A DNA stretch of 64,000 bases, taken from the NCBI GenBank assembly GCA_963736445.1, contig CAVTOY010000006.1, positions 62,001-126,000 of the forward strand, in the 5' to 3' direction. Origin of the DNA: Thiosocius sp963736445. Its GTDB lineage: Bacteria > Pseudomonadota > Gammaproteobacteria > Chromatiales > Chromatiaceae. The notes under the pieces are model-generated. The model saw nothing but the letters and a program-made list of their open reading frames with translations, was not told the origin of the DNA and did not search any database. Below are positions 7,776 to 16,347 of the stretch, in pieces. The position numbers and the translations under genes were made by a program. How positions within the stretch are numbered: the stretch's first letter is position 1; every line of letters begins with the position of its first letter.

Positions 7776-9437
7776 TCAGTTCGATCCGTCCGCACGCGAG
7801 GCACGCCATTCAGAAAGCTGTGCATAGGCCATCACTGTGATCATCGGAACAAGACTGGCAAACGCTATAAGCCCGAAGCCGTCGAGCAGTGTGCTGCGTC
7901 CCGGTACTGTGCTGGCGAGCCCCAGGCCGAGCGCCGCGACCAGCGGCACTGTCACCGTCGAGGTAGTGACGCCGCCAGAGTCATAGGCCAGTGCGATGAT
8001 GACCCGCGGCGCAAAAAATGTCTGCACCACGACGATGATATAGCCGGCGATAATGTACCAGTGTAACGGCGTGCCGCTGACGATCCGATAGGTTCCCAGG
8101 GCGATCCCGATGGCGACCCCGAGCGCCACCGCGACCCGTAGCCCCATCACCCCGATCGCGCCGGCGGAGACCTGGTGTGCCTTAATCGCGACGGCGAGCA
8201 GCGAGGGTTCGGCGATGGTGGTCGAGAATCCGATTGCGAAGGCAAACATATAGACCCAGCGATAGTCCCACCAGCCTAGTGCGTCGGCATGATGGGTGAT
8301 ATTGGCGATGAACGCCGGATCGGTCAGTTGCACCGCCATCAGTTTGCCGAGCGGGAACAGCGCCAGTTCAAGGCCCTCGAGGAAGAACGCCATTCCGATT
8401 AGGACATTGAAGAAGCCGAGCAGAACGCGGCCCAGACGAGGGATGGGCTTGCGCAATACGAACAGCTGGAAGCCAAAAATAATCAGCGCAATCGGCAGCA
8501 CGTCGTTGACGGTGCCAAACAGGGTCTGGAAAAGTTCCCCCAGCTTGCCGGGCGACGCCAGCAACAGGTCCCTGAGCGGGCCGACAATCCAATCGATGCC
8601 ATCGCCTATCGGGTCGAGCAACCTCGACAGCACGGCTTCGATCTGATGAATCGTGCCGCGAAAGAACACGCCGAATGGCCCGTCGAGCCTTTGTGCATTT
8701 TCGCCGATGCCAAAGGTGCCGTAGCCCATGACGAAAATGATCGGGGTGAGCGATGCGAACGCGATCAGGCCAAAGCCGTCGATCATCGGGTTACGGCCCT
8801 TGATCGACGATGCCAGGCCGACACCCAGCGCGGTGACCAGCGGTACGGTAATCGTCGAGGTAGTCACGCCGCCAGAGTCGTAGGCGATGCCGATGATCTC
8901 GGGCGGGGCGAAGAAGGTCATGATGATTACGCCGACATAGCCCGCAATGATCAAGTAATGGATTGGCCAGCCGCGGATGATGCGCAGCACGCCGATGATG
9001 ATCGCGAAGCCAACCGACAGGGCGACGGTGAACCGCAGTCCGCTTGCATAGTCTTCCTTGGCCGCGACCGTGTTCGCGATAACTTCTCCAGCTGCTGCGA
9101 CCTCGGCCGCCTCAGCGGCGATGGCGATTAACGCCGGCTCGGCCACCGTGGTTCCGAAGCCCAGAGCGCCGGCGAAAATCAGCAGCCAGGTCAGCGAGCC
9201 CTTGCTGGCGAATGCGTAGGCCATGGTCTCGCCGATTGGGAACAGCCCCATCTCCAGGCCGCGGACGAACAATGCCAGGCCGATCGTGACGAACAGGGTG
9301 CCGAGCAGGAGCCCGCTGAGGTCCGGGATCGGCTGCTGCAGCACCAGCAGCTGAAAAAAGGCGATCACCGCAACGATCGGCAGGAGGTCGCGCGCGCTGT
9401 TCAGCAGCGATACTGCAAGGAGCTTTAGGTTGTCCAC
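7776..9437 (-). CDS. Two-domain DUF1538 membrane protein (putative cation antiporter)
   Basis: A 553-residue polytopic membrane protein built from two homologous halves. Each half has an LPI-A-II/AF-QL-VL opening (near residues 18 and 315), a GLALF-RGLE or GMAFFLEGLE segment, a TTVAEPAL or TTIAEPSL segment and the motif AYDSGGVTTSTVTVPLV. That last motif is the DUF1538 hallmark and appears once per half. Separate DUF1538 subunits (UmpA/UmpB) of Halomonas have been reported to work together as a Na+/H+ antiporter; here both units are in one chain. The start is GTG. The partner PII-like and CBS genes follow in the same direction. The transport role is inference. Confidence 0.85.
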   Translation of the reverse strand: MDNLKLLAVSLLNSARDLLPIVAVIAFFQLLVLQQPIPDLSGLLLGTLFVTIGLALFVRGLEMGLFPIGETMAYAFASKGSLTWLLIFAGALGFGTTVAEPALIAIAAEAAEVAAAGEVIANTVAAKEDYASGLRFTVALSVGFAIIIGVLRIIRGWPIHYLIIAGYVGVIIMTFFAPPEIIGIAYDSGGVTTSTITVPLVTALGVGLASSIKGRNPMIDGFGLIAFASLTPIIFVMGYGTFGIGENAQRLDGPFGVFFRGTIHQIEAVLSRLLDPIGDGIDWIVGPLRDLLLASPGKLGELFQTLFGTVNDVLPIALIIFGFQLFVLRKPIPRLGRVLLGFFNVLIGMAFFLEGLELALFPLGKLMAVQLTDPAFIANITHHADALGWWDYRWVYMFAFAIGFSTTIAEPSLLAVAIKAHQVSAGAIGVMGLRVAVALGVAIGIALGTYRIVSGTPLHWYIIAGYIIVVVQTFFAPRVIIALAYDSGGVTTSTVTVPLVAALGLGLASTVPGRSTLLDGFGLIAFASLVPMITVMAYAQLSEWRASRADGSN

Positions 9438-9457
9438 TCAGGTCATCGTGCCAGTAG

Positions 9458-10216
9458 TTATTCATCGCCACCAGCCCGATCCGCATCATTTTTGGATTGC
9501 TGGGCACAGGTGTACGTTGGCGGGTGGGATAGCGGTCGCGCAAAAATCGATGAGATAAGCCGCCAGTCCGCATCGTTATCGGCGACGATATTGACATGGA
9601 TCTGACGATAAGGGTGCACGAACGCCAGTTGGCGTGACATCAGCAGAAGCCGTCGGACCCCGAAGTGGCTTCGAAAGAAACGGTTGTGCCGGCCGTTGCC
9701 ATGCGTCGTGTCGCCGATCAGGTGGTGCGAGATATGCTTGAAATGCTTCCGAATCTGCTGGCGACGCCCGGTCTCCGGGGTGACGCTGACAAGTGAATAA
9801 CGTGCACTGCGATAGCGATCGACCATGAAGGGCAGTTCCACCTTGGCCAGGCATCGAAACCTGCTGCGCGCCGGCCGGGCCAGGCCATTGCCCTCCTTGT
9901 CGGCCACCGGGTGGTCGATGAGGCCGTGATCATCGACCCAACCGCGCGCAACGGCCAGATATTCCTTGACTACGCGGCGTGACTCGAAAAGCTCGACCAT
10001 ACGCCTGGCGGCCTCGGCAGACAGCCCGAACAGCAGCACCCCGGAGGTGGCGCGGTCTAGCCGATGCACCGGGTAGACCCGGCGGGCGAGCTGATCGCGC
10101 AGTGTCTGCAGCACGAACACCCGGTCGCGAGAGATCGGGCTGCGGTGGACCAGCAGGCCGGGGGGCTTGTCGATCGCGACGTAATGCGTGTCTTGATAAA
10201 GGACTTTCAGCGGCAT
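9458..10216 (-). CDS. truC: tRNA pseudouridine synthase TruC
   Basis: A 252-residue RluA-family pseudouridine synthase. The catalytic motif HRLDRATSGVLLFG, with the Asp nucleophile, is near residue 54. The N terminus (LYQDTHYVAIDKPPGLLVHRS) and the distal PETGRRQQIRKHFKHISHHLIGDTTHG block match TruC, which modifies U65 of tRNAs. It has no S4 domain, which also fits TruC. It lies upstream of the DUF1538 unit on the same strand and diverges from the histidine kinase gene across a 67-bp gap. Confidence 0.9.
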   Translation of the reverse strand: MPLKVLYQDTHYVAIDKPPGLLVHRSPISRDRVFVLQTLRDQLARRVYPVHRLDRATSGVLLFGLSAEAARRMVELFESRRVVKEYLAVARGWVDDHGLIDHPVADKEGNGLARPARSRFRCLAKVELPFMVDRYRSARYSLVSVTPETGRRQQIRKHFKHISHHLIGDTTHGNGRHNRFFRSHFGVRRLLLMSRQLAFVHPYRQIHVNIVADNDADWRLISSIFARPLSHPPTYTCAQQSKNDADRAGGDE

Positions 10217-10283
10217 GCGTGGCAGTCAGACAGTGCACCAGCTGGGGATTCTATTCCGATTCGACTGGCGATAAGGTGGGCCC

Positions 10284-12618
10284 ATGTCGTTGCGTATCCG
10301 CATCCTGCTGTTTCTGTTTCTGTTTAGTCTGTTGCCACTGATGCTGGCGGTGGTGATCAATCTGCCACTGGTGCTGGAACGGGTGGACCTATTCTACCGG
10401 CACGCCTTCCTGCAGAACCTGCGCGCGGACTTCAATGACCTGGACCAGCATCTCGCCAGCCGTGATGCCAGCGTGCGCCTGCTAGCCAAGCTTCCCGAAC
10501 CCGGGGCGCTGGTCGGTAGCGGCGCCAGCCAGGAGCAGTCTGAGATCGATCTGGCCAGGGCCCGTTATACGCAGTGGATCAACCGCATCCTCGGTGAGGA
10601 GCGCGATATCACCGAGATTCTGTTCCTCGACGAACAGGGCGTCGAGCGTTTCTGGCTGGAGCGCAGCAGCGCGAATGGTGAATGGCAGCCGACCACGCGG
10701 CGCCTGCGTGGTGTAACGCCTGATCATGTTGCGATGCTTTTGTCCGGTCGGCTGAACAACGTCGTGCTGAGCCCGTTACGCATCGATTTGACCGCTGAAG
10801 ACCCGGCGCGGGTGTTCACCTTGCAGTTGATCAGCCCAATCGCACCAATGGTGCCGAGCGATCCCCCGCTGGGTCTGGTCGCCATCACCCTCGATATCGG
10901 TGGTCTGGTGCGGCGCGACAGCAAGACCTTGTGGGTGCACGATGACGGGCGCTACCTGCAATTGCCGGACCTGCCGGCTCGCGGCGGCAACGCGTTTGCC
11001 GAGTATCCCGGGCTTGCGGAAGACTTTCAGACCAACCGCATCGTACTGTGGGAAAAAGGCGAGAACCGCGCGATCTGGGTACCGATGTTCCGTACCGTCG
11101 ATGGCCGCACGCTCTGGGCGGGGCGTCCCGTCGATGATGAGCCGCTACAGATCTTCCGCACCGAGATCGTGCTGCGCGTGCTACTTATCATTCTAGGGCT
11201 GGTCATATTTCAGTTCATCGTGGCGCGCTGGATAACTCGGCGCGCCGAGCGCATCGGACGCGATCTGACCCAGGGTGTGCAGAAGACGCTCGAATCCGAT
11301 GAGCCGGTGATCTTCGATTGGTCGGGCTCGCCCGAGATGCGTCAATTGGCCGCTGATCTGACCCGCTTGTCACGCACCCACGCCAGCCAGACGCGGAATC
11401 TGCGCGAGCATGCCCGCGAGTTGGAGGCCACCAACCGATACAAGTCGCAGTTTCTTGCGAACGTCAGCCATGAATTGCGAACGCCACTCAACTCGATCCT
11501 GCTGTTATCCAAGCTGCTGGCGTCCAAGGGCGATCAGATCGACGATGAGCGGCGCCAACAGGCCGAGGTCATTCATAAGGCCGGCCGAGACCTGAAGGCC
11601 CTGATCGACAATATTCTCGATCTTTCGCGCATCGAGGCCGGTCGGCTGGATGTGCATGTCGAGCGCGTTGCGCTGACCGCTCTGCTCGAGGACCTGCGTC
11701 TGCTATTGGAACCCCAGTTCGATGCCAAGGGCTTGGGGTTTGCGCTGGCAATCGAGCCGGGACTCCCCGAGAGCATCGAGACCGACATGGATAAGGTGCG
11801 CCAGGTACTGAAAAATTTTCTGGCGAATGCGGTGAAATTCACCGCACACGGACAGGTGGCCCTCAAGGCAGCCGCGGCGAGTCCACCCTACGCGGTCGCG
11901 CTGACGGTACAGGATACCGGCATTGGCATTCCGCTCGGCAAGCAGGAGGCGATCTTCGAGGCGTTCGCACAGGCGGACGGTTCGACCAGCCGGCGCTTCG
12001 GCGGGACCGGTCTGGGACTCACCATAAGCCGACAGCTCGCCGAACTACTCGGCGGCGAGATCCGGCTGGTCAGCGAACCCGGTAAGGGCGCCGAGTTTTC
12101 ACTATTGTTGCCCGCAGTGTGCAAACAGCAGGACGCGGGGCAGGTCACCCCGGCTCACAAAGTCGTGACACCTGAGGACGAAGAGGCCGAGATGCCGCCG
12201 AGCGGTCTGCGCGGTCTGCATGTCTTGCTGATGGAGCCGGACGTACGAACCCAGCTGCGTCTGAGCAGCATGTTGCGTAGCTGGCAAATGGTCTTGCACC
12301 TGGCCGATGACCTGGAAGAGGCGGTCGAGGCGCTGGATGAGTTGCAGCGCGTCGATTATCTGCTGATCCAGGCGCTCATGCCGGATGATGGCGCCTGTGT
12401 TACGATCGAAAAACTACGCGAGTCAGCTGGGGCTATCCACGGTAGTGATCAGTCTGATCCAGGCCGATCGCGAGGGTGCGCGCGAAATCTGTCTGGAGCA
12501 AGGCGCCGACGATTTTTTAACCATGCCATGTGAATCGCATGAGCTGTCGGCGGTGTTGATGCGGCATCTGCCGACGTCCACCGCCCTCGCGACGAAACCC
12601 GGTGAGATAAGGGGCTAG
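10284..12618 (+). CDS. Hybrid sensor histidine kinase with degenerate receiver; one frameshift near 12410
   Basis: A membrane sensor kinase. A signal-anchor helix (about residues 4-25) and a second helix (about 293-315) flank a periplasmic sensor of about 265 residues. A linker leads to HisKA with the phospho-acceptor His in NVSHELRTPLN near residue 396, then a HATPase domain with N box NFLANAVKFT, G1 DTGIGI and G2 GGTGLGLTIS. A C-terminal receiver-like domain starts near residue 640. Its acceptor Asp position reads LLIQALMP and the usual Lys position reads FLTMPCE, so it cannot be phosphorylated in the standard way. The receiver is split: the first frame goes off near 12409-12413 (a run of five A) and the rest continues in the next frame to TAG 12616-12618. 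That TAG and the last 12 codons come from a repeat. A good AAGGTGG precedes ATG 10284. Confidence 0.85.
12584..12618. repeat. End of a CTAGCC palindromic repeat forming the 3' end of the kinase gene
   Basis: The sequence CCCTCGCGACGAAA followed by CGGTGAGATAAGGGGCTAG matches the inner and terminal parts of the right end of the 184-bp repeat at 13876-14059. It has the TTATCTCACC variant also seen at 45340. It encodes the last residues of the kinase reading frame and supplies its TAG stop. AAGGGG at 12609-12614 may also act as a weak ribosome binding site for the next gene. Confidence 0.65.
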
Positions 12619-12625
12619 TGTCTTG

Positions 12626-13491
12626 ATGAAGCGATATTCCGGATTCAAATTACTCGCTGTAGACGACAACGAACATAATCTGTTCACGCTGCGCGCGCTG
12701 GTTCAGGAGCACATGGACGTCGAGATCCTCGAGGCCCGTGGTGGTGCCGAGGCACTGGAGATCGCCCAGGCCCAACCCGGACATCGACCTGATCATCCTC
12801 GACGTACAGATGCCCGAGGTCGATGGCTTCGAGACAGCGCAGATGCTCAAGCTGCGCAAAAAGACCCGCGACATCCCGATCATTTTCCTCACCGCGGCAT
12901 TCAAGACCGACGAGTTCCAGCGCAAGGGCTACGACGTCGGCGCGGTCGATTACCTGCTCAAGCCGATCGACGACAACCAGTTTCTGAACAAGATCAGCAC
13001 CTACTTCCGGCTGATCGAAAAAGAGCGCCAACTCAATCAGGTCCTCGAGAAAAGGTGGCGCAGCGCACCGCAGAGCTTGACCAGGCGAAGCAGTATCTGG
13101 AGAACATCTTCAAGAACATGGGTGAGGCGCTGTTGGTGCTTTCGCCCGAGGGGTGATCCGCGAGGTCAATCCGGCGGCCTGCAGATGCTCGGCTATCCTC
13201 GAACAAGAGTTAATCGGGATGTCGATCGGCGATGTCTTCGAAGAGGAAGGCAAGGAGCAGGCGGATGCCTTCATGGGCACCTGGCTCGAGGCGCTGATTC
13301 GTACCGGTGCCTTGCGTGACATCGATGCGGCATTTATCTCCAAGGCAGGGGAGCGAATCCCTATACTGTTTTCCCGTACTGCGGTATTGAATACCGATGG
13401 TGCGATAGGCGACATCATCTGCATCGCCAAGAACATGCGTGGTTATCGCAAGGTTGCCGAGACGACAGATCCGTCGAGCGCGGCTGGCTGA
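12626..13491 (+). pseudogene. Response regulator with PAS domain, about five single-base shifts
   Basis: Joining frames gives a sensible protein of about 288 residues. It has a CheY-like receiver (VDDNEHNL acidic pair, acceptor Asp in LIILDVQMPEVDG, Lys in YLLKPID), a coiled linker rich in Glu, Gln and Lys, and a PAS domain (NIFKNMGEALLVLSPEG, REVNPAA, LQMLGY, ELIGMSIGDVFEEEG). Shifts are needed at about 12779 (extra G), 13050-13053 (missing A), 13150-13153 (missing G), 13178 (missing C) and 13196 (extra C). Most are in short homopolymers and there are no in-frame stop substitutions. The gene probably serves the kinase just upstream. Either this is recent decay or the assembly is poor here. 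TTG 12623 is an alternative start. Confidence 0.75.
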
Positions 13492-13508
13492 ATCTGTAGG
13501 AGCAAGCA

Positions 13509-13847
13509 ATGACAGAGTCCACTGAACCGCAACTGCCTGATGACGAAGATCCGACGATGACCGCGAATGCGCTCAAGGCGATGGCACACCCGCTGCGCTG
13601 GAAGATCCTGTGCACGTTGGGCGGTCGCGAACTGTCGGTAGGAGAGATTGTCGAGCAGACCGGTACATCGCAGAGCAACATCTCGCAGCATCTGGAGCAG
13701 CTGCGCAATAAGAATATCGTGACCTCGCGCAAGGAGGCGAACCGGATCTATTACCGGATCCGTAACGGGAAACTGCTGGAACTGGTCGGCACGATGCGCA
13801 CCGTGCTGTGCCCGACCTATCTGGACGATCGCTATCCGGGCAGCTGA
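13509..13847 (+). CDS. ArsR-family winged-helix transcriptional regulator
   Basis: A 112-residue protein with the ArsR/SmtB fold: KAMAHPLRWKILCTLGGRELSVGEI, recognition helix TSQSNISQHLEQLRNKNIVTSRKEANRIYYRI, and a short C-terminal helix. The usual metal-binding ELCVCDL-type motif is absent, because the corresponding segment reads ELSVGEIVEQ, so it is probably not a metal sensor of the ArsR type. One Cys lies in the wing-distal tail (VLCPTYL). A GTAGGAGC site precedes ATG 13509. It follows the broken regulator gene with a 17-bp gap and ends just before a full repeat element. Confidence 0.88.
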   Translation: MTESTEPQLPDDEDPTMTANALKAMAHPLRWKILCTLGGRELSVGEIVEQTGTSQSNISQHLEQLRNKNIVTSRKEANRIYYRIRNGKLLELVGTMRTVLCPTYLDDRYPGS

Positions 13848-13875
13848 GTGGCCGGGCGTCGAGTGGCGATGCGGC

Positions 13876-14059
13876 TTAGCCTGCAAATCTCAGCGATTTC
13901 CTGCTGCGGCCACCGATACCCTCGCCATGACGGGACGTACTCGCTACAGCCGGTTCGACGTAGTCTCAGCTACGCCTTCACCGTCTTTTACTGCGTGCGC
14001 CCCGCCATGGCGGCGTCTCGACACCCTCGCGACGAAAAACGGTGAGATTTGCAGGCTGG
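13876..14059. repeat. Full-length 184-bp palindromic repeat, copy A
   Basis: The left end TTAGCCTGCAAATCTCAGCG and the right end CGGTGAGATTTGCAGGCTGG are inverted copies. The inside contains several short stems, for example CGTAG/CTACG and CGCC/GGCG pairs. The element matches the copy at 25710-25893 over its full 184 bp with only about a dozen differences. It has no open reading frame that looks like protein. It fills most of the gap between the ArsR gene and zapE. The two outer tetranucleotides have drifted from CTAG (TTAG and CTGG). Confidence 0.85.
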
Positions 14060-14121
14060 GCGATGACGTTTACGGGCATGAAGCGTTCGCACGGACGTCA
14101 CCGCCGCCGGGACGTTGACCT

Positions 14122-15198
14122 TTGTCCCTGATTTCACTCTACGAAGCGCGTCTTGCCGCTGAGGGTCTAACCTCGGACACTGATCAGCGGCGAGTGCTTG
14201 CGGCACTGCAGCGGGTCGCTGACGAGAGTCGCCGGCCCGCGGTGCGCCGCTGGCACGGCTGGTTCAAGCGCCCGGTGACGGCGCCGCGCGGACTCTACCT
14301 ATGGGGTGGCGTGGGTCGCGGCAAGACCTGGTTGATGGACCTGTTCCACGACAACCTGTCCGGTGTGGCCAAGGGACGCCTGCACTTCCACCGCTTCATG
14401 CAACGAGTGCACGCCGAACTGACCGGCATCAAGGGCAGGGCCAATCCGCTGCAGATCGTCGCGGCGCGCATGGCGCGCGACTGGCGCGTGCTGTGCCTGG
14501 ATGAATTTCACGTGGTCGACATTGGCGATGCGGTTATCCTGGCCGGCCTGCTGCGCAGCCTGTTCGATCGCGGTATGGTGCTGGTTACGACGTCGAACGT
14601 CCCGCCAGATGACCTCTACCTCGAAGGGATCCAGCGCGCCAGCTTTCTGCCGGCGATCGATCTTCTCAATCGCCATACCGAGGTTGTTCAACTCGGCGGC
14701 GAGCGCGACTATCGCAGGATGATCTTGGAACAGGCGGAGGTTTACCATACGCCCTTGGGTCGGGTGACAGATCAAGCCCTGCTTGCGGATTTCCGGCGCC
14801 TTGCCAACACGGAACCGGAGGGGCCGGGAGATCTGTTCATCAACGGTCGCGCAATGCCCTATCGCTGGCGTGCGGAAGACATGGTGTGGTTCGATTTCGA
14901 GGCACTGTGTGGTCCACCGCGCAGCAAGAACGACTATATCGAGCTGGCGCGCTGCCATCAGACGGTCTTCATGTCGAACATCCCGATCATGGGTGCATCT
15001 CGCGACGATCGCACGCGCCGCTTTATCTTCCTTGTGGACGAGTTCTACGACCGGCGTGTGAAGCTGGTGCTCAGCGCCGAGGCGCCAGCGCAGCGTCTCT
15101 ACATCGGCGAGAAGCTGGCATTCGAGTTTCGGCGTACTGTCAGCCGATTGACTGAGATGCAGACCTCGGCGTTTCTCGGCCGTCCGCACCTGGGCTAG
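14122..15198 (+). CDS. zapE: Cell division protein ZapE (AFG1-type ATPase)
   Basis: A 358-residue P-loop ATPase of the AFG1/ZapE family, which in Escherichia coli acts at the Z ring. Walker A is GGVGRGKTWLMDLF near residue 57, Walker B VLCLDEFHVVDIGDA near 125, and the sensor region is VTTSNVPPDDLY. The length matches the family. The best start is TTG at 14122, since the conserved N-terminal helix begins LISLYEARL and no ATG is in frame upstream. No clear ribosome binding site is visible. The 3' end reads CTAG but shows no further similarity to the repeat families. Confidence 0.9.
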   Translation: MSLISLYEARLAAEGLTSDTDQRRVLAALQRVADESRRPAVRRWHGWFKRPVTAPRGLYLWGGVGRGKTWLMDLFHDNLSGVAKGRLHFHRFMQRVHAELTGIKGRANPLQIVAARMARDWRVLCLDEFHVVDIGDAVILAGLLRSLFDRGMVLVTTSNVPPDDLYLEGIQRASFLPAIDLLNRHTEVVQLGGERDYRRMILEQAEVYHTPLGRVTDQALLADFRRLANTEPEGPGDLFINGRAMPYRWRAEDMVWFDFEALCGPPRSKNDYIELARCHQTVFMSNIPIMGASRDDRTRRFIFLVDEFYDRRVKLVLSAEAPAQRLYIGEKLAFEFRRTVSRLTEMQTSAFLGRPHLG

Positions 15199-15291
15199 AA
15201 TGAGCGCGCAGGCGGCACCCTCTGCAGGCGTCGGCCGGTATCGCTACTGAACGCACCATTCGCTGCAGATGTTGGATTCAGAGGGCCTGTG

Positions 15292-16347
15292 ATGACGTCG
15301 ATTGTTGGTTTACTTATCTGGGGGCTGGCATGGCTTTGCATGTTGACTGGCCCGTCCGCGATGGCTGCGGAGCTGGAGACGGTGGTGGTTGCGCGCACCG
15401 ACCTGCAGCGAATCTACCGCCTCGACGGGGTCGCTGAGGCGATCAATCGCAGTACCGTCTCCGCGCAGACGTCCGGGCGCGTGGTCGAGATCAATTTCGA
15501 TGTTGACGACTATGTTCGGCAGGGGGATGTCATCGTTCGTATCGATGACGCCAACCAGCAGGCGGCCGTGCGTCAGGCAGAGGCCAACCTCAGCGTTGCC
15601 GTGGCGAGGCGCCAGGATGCGGCGCAGGGATTCGAGCGCATCGAGGGTGTGTTTGCCAAGCAGGCGGTCTCCGAGGCCGAGATGGACAGGGCGACGACCG
15701 CGCTCAAGCAGGCGCGCGCGACTGAACGGGCGGCGACGGCGGCCCTGCATCAGGCTCAGCAGGAGCTGACCTACACGCAGGTTAGGGCGCCTTACAACGG
15801 GATCGTTACCGAGCGGCTGATCGAGGTCGGCGAGAATGCACAGCCAGGTAGTCCGCTGATGACGGGCCTCTCGCTGGACAGCATGCGCATCGGCGTGGAC
15901 GTGCCGCAAAACCTGATCGAATCGATCCGCACCGAGCGCAACGCGCATGCCGAGGTCAATGGCCAGTGGATCAAGGCCAGCAAGGTGACCGTGTTCCCGG
16001 TCGCTGACCCGCGCTCGGATACCTTCAAGGTCCGCCTGCAGCTGCCGGACGGGGTCGAAAGGATTTTTCCCGGGATGTACATCAAGGTGGGTTTCGTGGC
16101 CGGCAGCCAGGAAAGCCTGGTAATACCGCGCGCCTCGGTGGTGCTGCGCTCCGAGGTCGTCGGCGTCTATGTCGTCGACGACGAAGGCCAGGTTCACTTC
16201 CGCTATATCCGGCTGGGTTCGACCGCTGGCCCGGATCATGTCAGCGTGTTGTCCGGCCTGGCAGAGGGTGAGCGGGTGGCTGAGGATCCGGTGGCCGCCG
16301 GGATCCTGCTCAAGGCGCAAAGGACGGTGCAGGTGACCGATGAGTAA
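15292..16347 (+). CDS. RND efflux membrane fusion protein
   Basis: A 351-residue periplasmic adaptor of the HlyD/AcrA type. It has an N-terminal signal peptide (hydrophobic core, AMAAE near the cleavage site), a biotinyl-lipoyl half (GRVVEINFDVDDYVRQGDVIVRID), a coiled-coil hairpin rich in Ala, Gln and Arg (about residues 85-145), the second lipoyl half (VRAPYNGIVTERLIEVGE), then beta-barrel and membrane-proximal parts. GTG 15289 directly precedes ATG 15292. It overlaps the RND permease gene by 8 bp. No TolC-type outer membrane factor gene lies nearby, so the pump must share one encoded elsewhere. Confidence 0.9.
   Translation: MTSIVGLLIWGLAWLCMLTGPSAMAAELETVVVARTDLQRIYRLDGVAEAINRSTVSAQTSGRVVEINFDVDDYVRQGDVIVRIDDANQQAAVRQAEANLSVAVARRQDAAQGFERIEGVFAKQAVSEAEMDRATTALKQARATERAATAALHQAQQELTYTQVRAPYNGIVTERLIEVGENAQPGSPLMTGLSLDSMRIGVDVPQNLIESIRTERNAHAEVNGQWIKASKVTVFPVADPRSDTFKVRLQLPDGVERIFPGMYIKVGFVAGSQESLVIPRASVVLRSEVVGVYVVDDEGQVHFRYIRLGSTAGPDHVSVLSGLAEGERVAEDPVAAGILLKAQRTVQVTDE

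Noticed and set aside
15195..15198. CTAG at the zapE stop as another element end
   Set aside because: The next bases (AATGAGCG) do not resemble either repeat family.
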